Below, in pieces: positions 24,660-34,051 of a DNA stretch of 64,000 nt (position 1 is its first letter; every line of letters starts with the position of its first letter). Made by a program: the position numbers and the translations under genes. Under the pieces are notes generated by a model that made no database searches, had not been told where the DNA came from, and saw nothing but the letters and a program-made list of their open reading frames with translations. The DNA is from Arcobacter vandammei (lineage in GTDB: Bacteria > Campylobacterota > Campylobacteria > Campylobacterales > Arcobacteraceae). The stretch is from assembly GCF_016106035.1 (NCBI RefSeq), contig NZ_JADKPZ010000006.1, positions 1-64,000 of the forward strand. The letters run 5' to 3'.

Positions 24660-26653
24660 TTCATCTCATCACACATTTTTTTATAAAGACTATCTTGTGT
24701 ATTTTCTACTTTTTTACATTTTTTCAAATACTCTTCTTTCTTTGATTTATTTCCCAAATTATCATATAAACTCAAAATATCATAATATATTTTAACTTCA
24801 TCATTTGGAAGAATTTTTCTAGCATTTTCTAAAGCTCCTAAAAGTAGCTCTAATGCACGATTTTTATTATCATTTTCTTTAGAAATTCTTGCTAGTTCCA
24901 TCTCTACAAAAGGAGAATACACAAAAGCTTTAAAATCTTTTTGTTTAAAATATAGCTTTTCTAAAATATCATTTGCCTCTTTTATCTTATTTTTTGATGT
25001 TAAATACAAATAATAATCATGATAAAAATCTATAAGAGCTGGACTATTCTCACTTTGTTTTATATATTCTGGATTATAATTTGCATAAATAAAAAATTTC
25101 TCCATAAAATTTGGATTATCTTTTGCCTTATTTATTTGGTATCTTATTATAAACTCATTTGCCAAAGCTTTTTTGTCATTTAGCATTTCAACTTTTGCAG
25201 AAAAATCAAATGCCTCATCCAATTTATCCAAAGAAAGTGCCATTTTTTCAAGATATAAATATATATTTGCATCTTTACTTGTATTAAAAATATCTTTTAA
25301 CTGATAAAAAGTTTTGTCATTTGATGTTTCAACCAAACACTCAAAAAAGCTATATTTTAGTGTTTCATCTTCAATAATTTTTTCAAAAGTCTCATTCTTT
25401 GCATTTTGTAAAATTGTACTTAACTCTGAGCATTCTCCTCTTTGTATCTTATCTTTTATAATTTCTAAATCAATCTCACTAAAAATTTCATCCATATTTT
25501 TGTAGCCAAATCTTTTTGCTATTTCATTTGATATTTTTTTATAAACTGCTTGAGTTTTTAAGATATTTTCATACTTCTTATCTCTTTTATCAATCATCAA
25601 CTCTTGTAATAAAGCCTTTTGTTGCATCTCTTCACTATCTTCATATTTTTGAGCAATAACATTTGGTGCAATAACACCTTGTCTCATTAAAATTTCATCT
25701 AAATACATAGCTGAATTTTTTGAGTATAAACCATTTTCATAATCATTTATAATCTCTTTATATAGCTCTTTTGCCTTTTCTAAATAGTAGTTTGTCTTAT
25801 CATACATTCGCATATATGTATTTGCCAATTTATACTTATAATCTTCTATTTGCTCTTCTTGTGTTGTTGTATTTAAAAGCTCAATTAAAATTTCAGAAGC
25901 ATGTTCTGGCATATTTGCTTTTAAAAGTTTATTTATTTTTTTATTTGCTAAATATGTATCAACTGCATAAAATTCTACATTTGTCTTTAAAACTTGGCTT
26001 ATAAGTTCATTTGCTTTTTTCATATCACCTGATAAAACATATACATCAAAAAGTTCATCAGCAACCAAAGTAGCAATAGTTTTATCTTTTGTTGTTGATA
26101 AAATTTCATATAAATAAGATGCTGATCTTCCATAATCTTTTTGATATTTAAAAACTTTTGCCAGTGCTATTTTTCCATAAGTTTTTGTAAAATTATTATC
26201 AAAATTATCTATTATTATTTGTGCAAAATATTTAGCATTATCAATTTTATTTACAGATAATTTTAAATCAACCAAAAGCATATAAGCATGTGGTAAATCA
26301 GCTTCATTTATTTGAGAAGAGTTTATAGCTTTTTCTAGCTCATCACTTGCATCAAGCAAAAGTCTTTTATTATCTTTTTTTAAAGCTAATTCTGAGTATA
26401 AAACAATAATATCTGAAGTTAAAATTTTAAGCTTATTTTTCTCTTTTAACTCTTTTATTTGTGTAAATGCTTCTTCTATTTTATCATTTCTTGAAAGGTA
26501 TCTAATATTTTCCAAAATATCAAAACCATCTCTTATTGTCTGTTTCGTCTCTTCTGAGATTTGTTTTCCATTTGAATCAATAAAACTATAATAGAAATCT
26601 TTTTGTGCATTTAAAAGATTTAAAAAAATAAATAAACCTAATAATATTTTCAA
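24656..26653 (-). CDS. exported TPR-like protein of the flagellar operon
   Basis: A 665-residue protein that starts with a signal peptide (MKILLGLFIFLNLLNAQ). The rest is helical, with repeated 30-40 residue units of the TPR/Sel1-like type, for example near residues 140-250 and 560-640. No catalytic motif is seen. It is tightly packed between flhB and fliI. By analogy, C. jejuni PflA and PflB are periplasmic TPR proteins that build the motor scaffold for the stators. This protein is a candidate for such a role, on context and architecture only. Confidence 0.6.
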   Translation of the reverse strand: MKILLGLFIFLNLLNAQKDFYYSFIDSNGKQISEETKQTIRDGFDILENIRYLSRNDKIEEAFTQIKELKEKNKLKILTSDIIVLYSELALKKDNKRLLLDASDELEKAINSSQINEADLPHAYMLLVDLKLSVNKIDNAKYFAQIIIDNFDNNFTKTYGKIALAKVFKYQKDYGRSASYLYEILSTTKDKTIATLVADELFDVYVLSGDMKKANELISQVLKTNVEFYAVDTYLANKKINKLLKANMPEHASEILIELLNTTTQEEQIEDYKYKLANTYMRMYDKTNYYLEKAKELYKEIINDYENGLYSKNSAMYLDEILMRQGVIAPNVIAQKYEDSEEMQQKALLQELMIDKRDKKYENILKTQAVYKKISNEIAKRFGYKNMDEIFSEIDLEIIKDKIQRGECSELSTILQNAKNETFEKIIEDETLKYSFFECLVETSNDKTFYQLKDIFNTSKDANIYLYLEKMALSLDKLDEAFDFSAKVEMLNDKKALANEFIIRYQINKAKDNPNFMEKFFIYANYNPEYIKQSENSPALIDFYHDYYLYLTSKNKIKEANDILEKLYFKQKDFKAFVYSPFVEMELARISKENDNKNRALELLLGALENARKILPNDEVKIYYDILSLYDNLGNKSKKEEYLKKCKKVENTQDSLYKKMCDEMK

Positions 26654-26656
26654 ATT

Positions 26657-27706
26657 TTACCTTTTTCTTTTTAATTCATAAACATAAGAGAAAATTTCAG
26701 CCATAGCTTTATAAAAATCACTAGGTATCTCTTTATCTACTTCAATTTGTTCAAATAAACTTCTAGCAAGTGCAGGATTTTCAATAATTGGAATATCATT
26801 TTCCCTTGCTATCTCTTTTATTCTTAAAGCTATAAAATCTATCCCTTTTGCAACAACTAAAGGGGCTTTATTTTTTGTATTATCATAATTTAAAGCAACA
26901 GCATAATGTGTTGGATTTGTGATAATAACATCAGCACTAGGAACACTACTCATCATCCTTTTTTGTGCCATTTGCATCTGAATTCTTCTAATTCTTCCCT
27001 TTACTTGAGGATCTCCCTCCATATTTTTATACTCATCTTTAATCTCTTGTTTGCTCATTTTTAAGGATTTCATATAATAAAATTTTGTAAAGTAAAAATC
27101 CATTATAGCAAAAATAATAATAATAAAAAGAATTGTCATAATAAAAATTATGCTTAGGTTTACTATTGTTTGTAAGGTTGCATTAGTATCTTGATTCATC
27201 ATATATAAAATATCTTTATAGGTTAAAGAAAACAGTAAAAACATAACAGCTACAATAATTGTCAATTTAGCTGTTAATTTCAAGGCTTCCAAAAGTTTTT
27301 TTAGACTGAAAATATTTTTAAAACCTTTTATAGGGTCAAGTTTTTGTAAGTCAAACTTCAAAGGAACAGATACAAAACCAAATTGCATCCAATTTCCAGC
27401 TAAAACTAAAATAAAAACTAATAAAAATATTGGTGCTAAAGCCTTTAATAGTGTCATTCCTATTGTAAATACAATAACATAATATAAATTCCCATCAATT
27501 TCGCTTCCAATAAAGCTATATGAAAAAAGCATTAGTTTTTTAATCTCTATTAGAGAAAAAGTTGAGAAAAATAACAAATAAACAGAACCAAAAAGTAAAA
27601 TAGCAGCTCCAACAACTTCTGTTGATTTACCTACATTCCCCTCTTTTTTGGCATCCTCTATCTTTTTGGATGTGGGTTCTTCGGTTTTTTCTTCATCATC
27701 TGCCAT
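26657..27706 (-). CDS. flhB: flagellar export switch protein FlhB
   Basis: A 349-residue membrane protein of the export gate that switches substrate class from hook to filament. It has the acidic N-terminus with EEPTSKKIEDAKKEG, four membrane helices, and the autocleavage motif NPTH at residues 264-267 in the cytosolic domain. It lies 10 bp downstream of fliR and 3 bp upstream of the TPR gene. Confidence 0.95.
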   Translation of the reverse strand: MADDEEKTEEPTSKKIEDAKKEGNVGKSTEVVGAAILLFGSVYLLFFSTFSLIEIKKLMLFSYSFIGSEIDGNLYYVIVFTIGMTLLKALAPIFLLVFILVLAGNWMQFGFVSVPLKFDLQKLDPIKGFKNIFSLKKLLEALKLTAKLTIIVAVMFLLFSLTYKDILYMMNQDTNATLQTIVNLSIIFIMTILFIIIIFAIMDFYFTKFYYMKSLKMSKQEIKDEYKNMEGDPQVKGRIRRIQMQMAQKRMMSSVPSADVIITNPTHYAVALNYDNTKNKAPLVVAKGIDFIALRIKEIARENDIPIIENPALARSLFEQIEVDKEIPSDFYKAMAEIFSYVYELKRKR

Positions 27707-27716
27707 AAACTAAGCC

Positions 27717-28466
27717 TTATTGAAATTTATCTATAAAATAGTTTGTAAAAGCATCTGCAAAAATTTCCATTCCTAAAATTAAGAATACAAAAATTAGTGC
27801 AAATTTAAGTTGAAAAGTGATTATAAAAGGTGAAAATGCTGGCATTGATTTTGTACCATAACCATAATAAACATCCATAATAAAACCAATAAAAAACAGT
27901 GGTAAAGCAAAGGCAAAAGAAAAAGCGAACATTCTTTTTATCTCATCAATAGCTAATTGAATACCATTGTAAGAGAAAATATCAAAACTACCTAGATGTA
28001 TCATTGAAAAACTTTTTACTAAAATAACTAAAGTCATCTCATACATTCCTGTTTGAAAAAATAAAACTATTGCTATCCAAGAGAGCATTTTTGAAACTAA
28101 ACCCTCTTGTCCACCAGTTGCTGGGTCAAACATCATAGCCATTGATAGTGCTGTTGAATACTCGACAAACTCTCCAATAATTCTAACTGCAGAAAAAATA
28201 ATATTTATAAACATAGCAGCAACTAAACCTAGAGTAATTTCTGAAAATAGTGAAAGTAAGAAATTATCTTGATTAATATTTCCTTGTATTTCAACCAAAG
28301 GATAGATAAAAAATGTAATATATAAAGCTAAAGAGACTCGAATTCTAGCACTAACAGCAGTATGTCCAAAAATTGGCATAAATGCTGTAAAGGATAGAAC
28401 TCTTGCAAATAAAAGTAGAAACTGAAAAAGTACAGTTTCATCCAATAAAGATATTAATGCTTCCAT
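27717..28466 (-). CDS. fliR: flagellar export protein FliR
   Basis: A 249-residue integral membrane protein of the FliPQR export channel. It has about six helices and the family segments FARVLSFTAFMPIFG and FDPATGGQEG. The end of fliK overlaps its start by one base. FliP and FliQ are not in the window. Confidence 0.92.
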   Translation of the reverse strand: MEALISLLDETVLFQFLLLFARVLSFTAFMPIFGHTAVSARIRVSLALYITFFIYPLVEIQGNINQDNFLLSLFSEITLGLVAAMFINIIFSAVRIIGEFVEYSTALSMAMMFDPATGGQEGLVSKMLSWIAIVLFFQTGMYEMTLVILVKSFSMIHLGSFDIFSYNGIQLAIDEIKRMFAFSFAFALPLFFIGFIMDVYYGYGTKSMPAFSPFIITFQLKFALIFVFLILGMEIFADAFTNYFIDKFQ

Positions 28467-30508
28467 TACATATAATCAAATTTATCATCAATTTCTTTAT
28501 TCTCTTCTTGAAGTTTCAAAATTGTTTGTGTATCAATATGTTCATCTTGATTTCTTTGTTCTTCTTGTTTTTGTTGTTGATTTCCATCTTGATTTTTCTC
28601 TCCAGAATTAAAATCAAGATTAAACTTTGTATTTTCATCAAAAGTTTTATTTAGTGAATTTCTAAGTAGATTTTGATTTTCCATTAAAGCATCTAATGTA
28701 GCTTGACTACTAACACTCATACTAATAGAAACATCACTATTTCTTTCACTTTTCATCATAATAGCAATAGTTCCTAAATGTTCAGGATGAAGATTAATTC
28801 TAAAAACAGTAACAGGTGGTTTATAATTTTCATACATTTGTCTTGCAATATCTGACATCATATTTGTCATCTGCTGTCTTGCACCAATAATTTTTGTTTG
28901 AATATTAAACGATAATGGAGAGTTTACATTTACTAGCTTATCTTCTTCAATATTTAAGCTATTTTCAAGTAAAGCTGCACTTGCTTCCACTGATTTTGTG
29001 ATTAAATTTCTTACATCAACACTTCTAATATTTTTTTCATTTAATAAACTATCTAAAATAATTTTTTTATCACTTAAATCTCTTAAATTATTTTTCTTAA
29101 TTACTTCATCTAAGCTTGTAGTTTGTTCAACATCAACTCCATTTGCATCTAAATCTAAAATAGCTGCACTTTTTTGAATATCTTCTAAACTAGCACCATC
29201 TTTTAAAAGCTTCATAGCTTCTGTTTTATTAAAATTTAGTTGTGTATTTATTTGGTTTTTTTGTTCACCTAAATAGATATTTGAAACAACTTCTTTTGAT
29301 TGCTTATCAACTTGTGTTAAGTCAATATTTTTATTTACAAACTCCTCTTGCTTTTTCATACTATTTTGAATTAAAGCATCCATAAGAGATTTTGGTTTTT
29401 GTTCTTCTACTTGCTCAATAATATTATTTTCTACACCATTTAAAACTTCTATTGGTTTTGTATTTAAAATGATAACTTTTTCATCATTTTTTATTGTTGC
29501 TTCATTTTTTATAACACCATTTGCTTCATCAAGTACAATATCACTTTGTATAGTTGTTGTTGAAACTATCTCTTTATCTCCTACATCAACAATAACTTGC
29601 GAAGTTTGTGTAGTTTTTTGCTCATTTAGATTATTCTTATCTTCAACTATTTTGTTTTTTGCATCACTAATTAATTTATCAAGAAGAGCTGTTGGAGAAT
29701 TCTCAACTTTAACAACCTCATCTTTTACATTCGTTTGAATAATAGTAGCTTCTTGTTCTAAAGTTTCTTGTACTATTTGAATTGATTGATTTGGAGTATT
29801 ATTTGTATCTTTTACCAAAATATCTTTTTTTGCATCACTTACTAATTTATCCAAAAGAGAGCTTGAACTATCTGTTTGTAGTTTTAGTTCTGATTTATCT
29901 TCTATCTTTATTTCAGACTTAATCTCTTCACTTAATAAATTCTTATTTTCACTTACTAAAGAGTTATTTGTATCTTTTACTAAAATATCTTTTTTTGCAT
30001 CACTTACTAATTTATCCAAAAGAGAGCTTGAACTATCTGTTTGAGGTTTTAAATCTTGAGTTAAATCTACTTTTGAATCTGTTTTAATTTCAGCTTTAGT
30101 TTCAGTTTTTAAAATAACTTCTTTACTTTCATCTAAATCTAAAATAGCATCTTTTAAACTATCTAAAAATTTTGGATTGCTTTGTGTACTTTCATCTATA
30201 TTTTCTTTAGTTGTATCAACAACTTCACCATTTGATATTAACTCTTTTGCTTCAATTAACATCTTATCCAAAAGAGAACTAGAACCTATAGTTGTAGTTA
30301 TATTTTCCATACCATTTGTTACCATTTTTAAATTATTTGAAGATTTAGTCTCAATATTTATATCTAATTGTGCTTTTGTATCTATACTACTTTTTAAAAT
30401 AGAATCAAAAAGAGACATACCTGTTTTTTCATCTTTTTGACCACCTAAAAGAGAAGATCCACTATCTAAACTAGTTCCTTCTTGTATAAAAATATCTATA
30501 GCATTCAT
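28466..30508 (-). CDS. fliK: FliK-type hook-length control protein with internal repeats
   Basis: A 680-residue protein. The C-terminal 110 residues fit the FliK substrate-switching domain (RINLHPEHLGTIAIMM, then a Gln-rich tail). The long N-terminal ruler is low-complexity and built from repeats of the form SSLLDKLxxDAKxxI. Two copies, each 80 bp of DNA with one mismatch, lie 165 bp (55 codons) apart. It follows flgC and precedes fliR, the expected neighbourhood. FliK measures the hook during export and signals FlhB to switch. Repeat gain or loss would change the ruler length in frame. Confidence 0.8.
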   Translation of the reverse strand: MNAIDIFIQEGTSLDSGSSLLGGQKDEKTGMSLFDSILKSSIDTKAQLDINIETKSSNNLKMVTNGMENITTTIGSSSLLDKMLIEAKELISNGEVVDTTKENIDESTQSNPKFLDSLKDAILDLDESKEVILKTETKAEIKTDSKVDLTQDLKPQTDSSSSLLDKLVSDAKKDILVKDTNNSLVSENKNLLSEEIKSEIKIEDKSELKLQTDSSSSLLDKLVSDAKKDILVKDTNNTPNQSIQIVQETLEQEATIIQTNVKDEVVKVENSPTALLDKLISDAKNKIVEDKNNLNEQKTTQTSQVIVDVGDKEIVSTTTIQSDIVLDEANGVIKNEATIKNDEKVIILNTKPIEVLNGVENNIIEQVEEQKPKSLMDALIQNSMKKQEEFVNKNIDLTQVDKQSKEVVSNIYLGEQKNQINTQLNFNKTEAMKLLKDGASLEDIQKSAAILDLDANGVDVEQTTSLDEVIKKNNLRDLSDKKIILDSLLNEKNIRSVDVRNLITKSVEASAALLENSLNIEEDKLVNVNSPLSFNIQTKIIGARQQMTNMMSDIARQMYENYKPPVTVFRINLHPEHLGTIAIMMKSERNSDVSISMSVSSQATLDALMENQNLLRNSLNKTFDENTKFNLDFNSGEKNQDGNQQQKQEEQRNQDEHIDTQTILKLQEENKEIDDKFDYM
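29799..29878. repeat. 80 bp direct repeat, copy A, within fliK
   Basis: It is identical to 29964-30043 except for one base (C versus T about 18 bases in). It encodes a SSLLDKLVSDAKKDILVKD-type unit on the minus strand. The distance between copies is 165 bp, a multiple of three. Confidence 0.92.
29964..30043. repeat. 80 bp direct repeat, copy B, within fliK
   Basis: Second copy of the repeat at 29799-29878. More divergent units of the same protein motif occur elsewhere in the gene (around 29690 and 30260). Recombination between A and B would remove exactly 55 codons and keep the frame. Confidence 0.92.
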
Positions 30509-30517
30509 TTTTTACTC

Positions 30518-30982
30518 TTATGCATTTAATATCTCTAAAGTTTTAGAGTCAATTGACTTATGAGTATTAAATGCACTTACATTAGCCTCATAAGACCTCA
30601 TAGCTTCGATTAAATCAACCATTTCAATAACTGGATTTATATCAGGATATGCAACATAACCTTTTTCATCTGCATCTGGGTGAGTTGGATCATACCTTAA
30701 AACTGGTTTTGCATCACTTTGAACGATTGATTTAACACCAACTCCTCTTAAAGCTATATCCGAATTCTTATCATTTGTTATTTCAACTTCATTTGAGTTT
30801 GTTTTTTTATTAGAATTTGAAAGTAAAATATCATGAAAAACAACTTGTTGTTTTTTATAAGGACCACCCTCTTGCGTATGAGTTGTTTTTGCATTTGCAA
30901 TATTTGCACTTACTACATTTATTCTAGTTCTTTGAGCTGACATTCCAGAGCTTGAAACATTATATCCATCAAAAAAACCCAT
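30518..30982 (-). CDS. flgC: flagellar proximal rod protein FlgC
   Basis: A 154-residue rod protein with the N-terminal rod motif (GMSAQRTRINVVSANIANA), the FlgC-type PYKKQQVVF segment and the C-terminal DLIEAMRSYEANVSAFN helix. Exported and part of the proximal rod with FlgB, FlgF and FliE. It lies 15 bp after fliE. Unlike in most species it is far from flgB, which is at the other end of the cluster. Confidence 0.94.
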   Translation of the reverse strand: MGFFDGYNVSSSGMSAQRTRINVVSANIANAKTTHTQEGGPYKKQQVVFHDILLSNSNKKTNSNEVEITNDKNSDIALRGVGVKSIVQSDAKPVLRYDPTHPDADEKGYVAYPDINPVIEMVDLIEAMRSYEANVSAFNTHKSIDSKTLEILNA

Positions 30983-30997
30983 AATTTACCCCTTTTA

Positions 30998-31303
30998 CTA
31001 AATTTGCATTCTTGTAATTTCTCTATATGCACTAATTGCTTTATTTTTTACTTCTAGTGCTAATTTTAGAGATAATTCAGCCTCTTCAATTCTTTGAACT
31101 GCTTCTTGAAGATTCGAAACTTTTCCTGTTGCTATACCTTCCATTGCTTTGTAACCTTCAATTTGTTCGCTATTTAACTCTTCTAGTGAATCATTTAGCA
31201 TCTCTTGAAAAGAGATTGAATTATTTGAAACTTCTTGTTGATTTAATTGTGATTGGTTAAGTTTTACATCATTTAAAGAGTTTATAATTGATGATATATT
31301 CAT
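30998..31303 (-). CDS. fliE: flagellar hook-basal body protein FliE
   Basis: A 101-residue protein linking the MS ring to the rod. The NNSISFQEMLNDSLEELN and VQRIEEAELSLKLALEVKNKAI helices are typical, with the usual C-terminal AYREITRMQI. It is between the small membrane protein and flgC. Confidence 0.93.
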   Translation of the reverse strand: MNISSIINSLNDVKLNQSQLNQQEVSNNSISFQEMLNDSLEELNSEQIEGYKAMEGIATGKVSNLQEAVQRIEEAELSLKLALEVKNKAISAYREITRMQI

Positions 31304-31312
31304 ATTTTACTC

Positions 31313-31642
31313 CTAATTTTTACTTTCTTTATCGTTTGAATCGATAACATCTTTAACTACAAGTTCGTTTAACATAGAATTTATTTTATCTTCATTATAT
31401 TTAAAATCAAACTCTTTTCTTTTATTTTCTAAACTAAATAGGCTAATAATTAATGATACCATAATATTGCTCAAACCTTTCAAAAGTAAGGTAAAGAATA
31501 CAACTCCAACTAGCATTTCCATTGGAGTAAATAGTTCAGAATTAAATAAAAAAAACAGTAATGTCCCAAAAAAACCAGTAGCAATATAGGTTTTGAATAG
31601 TCCACTATTCATTAAATTTTGCGAAAATCTCTCTATTACCAT
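31313..31642 (-). CDS. small membrane protein following flhG
   Basis: A 109-residue protein with two hydrophobic helices (about 18-37 and 43-66) and a charged cytosolic C-terminal tail. I do not recognise a named family. In C. jejuni and H. pylori a small uncharacterised membrane protein gene (Cj0062c/HP1033 position) also follows flhG, ahead of fliA. Here the same position is kept but fliA is replaced by fliE-flgC. A role in flagellar placement with FlhF/FlhG is possible from context only. Confidence 0.6.
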   Translation of the reverse strand: MVIERFSQNLMNSGLFKTYIATGFFGTLLFFLFNSELFTPMEMLVGVVFFTLLLKGLSNIMVSLIISLFSLENKRKEFDFKYNEDKINSMLNELVVKDVIDSNDKESKN

Positions 31643-31695
31643 TTCTTACCAACAACAAAAAGATAACAAAAAAATAGTTTTTGCAAAATAGCCCT

Positions 31696-32532
31696 TTACT
31701 CTATATTTAATAATAAATTTCTAAGCACCAATTCCATTTGCAAAGTAATTTCATCATTTTTAAATTCATTTGCAAATACTCTTCTAAGCCTACTTGTTGT
31801 TGCAATATTTGAACAACTTGAAATATTTCCTAAATATTTTACCATAAAATCTGATTTTAAACTATTTTTTTTCGCTAAAGATATTAAAGAGTTAGAAATA
31901 TTCTCTCCACTTTGGTATGTTTTCGTATGATTAAAACATAACATTAATTTAGATTTATTCAAAGATAACATTTTCATCAAAGCATAAACATCAGTTAATG
32001 CACTAGGGTCCATTGAAGTAATCGCTAAAATATTATCTGAAATAGCTAGAAACTCTTTTACATAATCATTTAATCCAGCTCCAGTATCAACTAGCAAAAA
32101 ATCAAAACTATTTAAAGCTAAAATATCATCTATAAAATTTGAAAAAACAAAGCTATTTTTAAATGAGCTATATGAAGAGGAGCTAACACCTGCAAATAAA
32201 GAGATATTATTATAAGGTGTTTTTGTTATTGTCTCTTTTAAACTAATTTTTCCTTCAATATAATCAAAAAAGCTATATTGTGGCTTTACATCAAATAAAA
32301 CTTGCATATTTGCTAAACCAATATCAGCATCTAAAACAGCAACTTTATAATCTTTTTGACTCAATAAAAGTGCCAAATTTGATGTAATTGTAGATTTTCC
32401 AACTCCACCTTTTCCAGAAGTTATTGTTATTAATTTTGTTTTATAAGAGTTTTTTTTTACTCTACTTGCCATTTCCACAAGTTTACTTGCTTGTGATGAA
32501 ATATTATTATACAAATCTATCTTCTTATACAT
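31696..32532 (-). CDS. flhG: flagellar number regulator FlhG (MinD/ParA-like ATPase)
   Basis: A 278-residue ATPase that limits flagellar number. It has the deviant Walker A TSGKGGVGKST near residue 38, AVLDADIGLANMQ, the switch region VDTGAGL and a C-terminal amphipathic helix for membrane binding. The N-terminal QASKLVEMA resembles the DQAxxLR peptide by which FlhG stimulates the FlhF GTPase. The gene overlaps flhF by 16 bp, so the pair is translationally coupled. Confidence 0.93.
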   Translation of the reverse strand: MYKKIDLYNNISSQASKLVEMASRVKKNSYKTKLITITSGKGGVGKSTITSNLALLLSQKDYKVAVLDADIGLANMQVLFDVKPQYSFFDYIEGKISLKETITKTPYNNISLFAGVSSSSYSSFKNSFVFSNFIDDILALNSFDFLLVDTGAGLNDYVKEFLAISDNILAITSMDPSALTDVYALMKMLSLNKSKLMLCFNHTKTYQSGENISNSLISLAKKNSLKSDFMVKYLGNISSCSNIATTSRLRRVFANEFKNDEITLQMELVLRNLLLNIE

Positions 32533-33659
32533 CTATTATTCATAAAACAATCGATCAAAAAATTTGAATCAGAAACAATCAAATCATCTGGAACATTTTG
32601 TCCAATAGAAAAATATGTAATAGATTTCTTTGTTTTATGTGAAAATGAGATTAAATTACCAAAACTTTTTGTTTCATCAAGTTTTGTAAAAGTCAAATAA
32701 TCAATTCCTAATCTTGTATAAGTCTTATATATTTCTAATAAATCACTATATTTTACATTTGCAGGAAGAACCAACACTTTTTCAATATTTAGCTCTTCAA
32801 CTCTTTTTTGGTACTCATTTATAAGCTCAATTTTATCAATATCGTATTGGCTAGAACCTGCTGTATCAATAAAAATATAGTTACAATCTTTTAATCTTAA
32901 TAAAGCTTCTGAAAAATCTTCAGGATTTCTTACAATCTCCAAAGGAAGCCTCATAATATTTGTATATGCTTGAAGCTGTTCTATTGCTCCAACTCTATAT
33001 GAATCAAGAGTAATAACTCCAACTTTATAATTTTGATTTAATTTATAAGCATATCGTGCTGCTAGTTTTGAAATAGTTGTAGTTTTTCCAACTCCTGTTG
33101 GTCCTACCATCATAATAACTTTTCTTTGAAATCTTCTTAGAGGAACTTCATGTTTTATAGGAATTACTCTTCTTAAAATTAATCTAAAAAAGTCATCTAT
33201 TTTTTTTGGGTTTGATTTAAAAGCCAAAGGAAGTTGCTTTATAGTTTTTTTCATAATAGTATAAGTCATCTCAGCATCGAACTCATTTTGTTCAAAAATA
33301 TTATACATAGAGGCAAATTCAGGAGGAATTGTTAAATCATAAAGTTGGCTTTTAGGATTCCAAAGAGATTTTTGAACCTGCTCTAGTGCAGATTGCATTT
33401 TTAAAATCTCCTCTTTAAAATCGTAAGTTTTTGCTCCACCATAAGTTTCAACAGCTTTTTTACTAATTAATGGCTTATCTTTCTCTTTAGTTTTACTATT
33501 TTCTTCAACAGCAACAACAATTTCATACATATCTTTCCCATTTTCCAGGGCATTTGATACTTTTTTTGTTGATATTACAATAGCATCTTCACCACACTCT
33601 TTTTGAGCCAATGCTAGTGCGATTGTAGGTGTTTCTCCTAAGAAAGAGAGCATATTCAT
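32517..33659 (-). CDS. flhF: flagellar placement GTPase FlhF
   Basis: A 380-residue SRP-type GTPase that sets the polar site of the flagellum. It has the start MNMLSFLGETPTIALALAQ, a charged linker, and from about residue 180 the NG domain with MVGPTGVGKTTT, DSYRVGAIEQL, DTAGSSQYD and TKLDE. It is shorter than many FlhF proteins because the N-terminal/linker part is reduced. It overlaps flgA (4 bp) and flhG (16 bp). Confidence 0.93.
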   Translation of the reverse strand: MNMLSFLGETPTIALALAQKECGEDAIVISTKKVSNALENGKDMYEIVVAVEENSKTKEKDKPLISKKAVETYGGAKTYDFKEEILKMQSALEQVQKSLWNPKSQLYDLTIPPEFASMYNIFEQNEFDAEMTYTIMKKTIKQLPLAFKSNPKKIDDFFRLILRRVIPIKHEVPLRRFQRKVIMMVGPTGVGKTTTISKLAARYAYKLNQNYKVGVITLDSYRVGAIEQLQAYTNIMRLPLEIVRNPEDFSEALLRLKDCNYIFIDTAGSSQYDIDKIELINEYQKRVEELNIEKVLVLPANVKYSDLLEIYKTYTRLGIDYLTFTKLDETKSFGNLISFSHKTKKSITYFSIGQNVPDDLIVSDSNFLIDCFMNNRCIRR

Positions 33660-34051
33660 TTTAATCTTCCATCTTTATATATTTGCTCAATTGTTCCATC
33701 AAGGTTTTTAAATCTAATAAACTCACTATTTTCATAGATTATTTTCCCTTTTTTCTCTATTTCAAGACCACCAAAATTAAAAACTATTGTTTCATCTTGA
33801 AATTTCTTTATATCTTTTTTACAAATTACCGTATTTTTATTTATATAGTGTGTAGTAATATAAATTTCATTCGATATGTCATTTAATGTTACTATTTCAC
33901 AAGATTTATTTACATTTGAAATATCTTTTGAAATAAGTTTTGAAGAAGTAACTTGTTCATTTAATTTAATAGGACTTTTTGCAACTAAAACATTTTGTGC
34001 AAAAAGTGTAATATTTAATAAAATACTTAAAAAACTAAGCTTTAATATCAA
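33656..34051 (-). CDS. flgA: FlgA-like P-ring assembly protein
   Basis: A 131-residue exported protein. With the TTG start at 34051 it begins with a neat signal peptide (MILKLSFLSILLNITLFAQ). The strong GGAGGA (34064-34059) lies 7 nt upstream, while the in-frame ATG at 34066 is part of that ribosome binding site. The C-terminal 50 residues look like a SAF/FlgA domain (GLEIEKKGKII, FIRFKNLDGTIEQIYKDG). FlgA chaperones FlgI in the periplasm. It overlaps the upstream FlgN-like gene by 17 bp. The family call is moderate because the protein is short. Confidence 0.6.
   Translation of the reverse strand: MILKLSFLSILLNITLFAQNVLVAKSPIKLNEQVTSSKLISKDISNVNKSCEIVTLNDISNEIYITTHYINKNTVICKKDIKKFQDETIVFNFGGLEIEKKGKIIYENSEFIRFKNLDGTIEQIYKDGRLK

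Noticed and set aside
28403-28654. Hydrophobic plus-strand frame opposite fliR/fliK
   Set aside because: The predicted Ile/Leu/Phe-rich peptide is what the antisense of AAA/GAA/CAA-rich fliK codons gives. It looks like a membrane protein only by composition.
29799-30043. CRISPR array or mobile repeat
   Set aside because: Only two copies, long and inside a coding frame with a protein-level repeat; no spacer structure and no cas genes.
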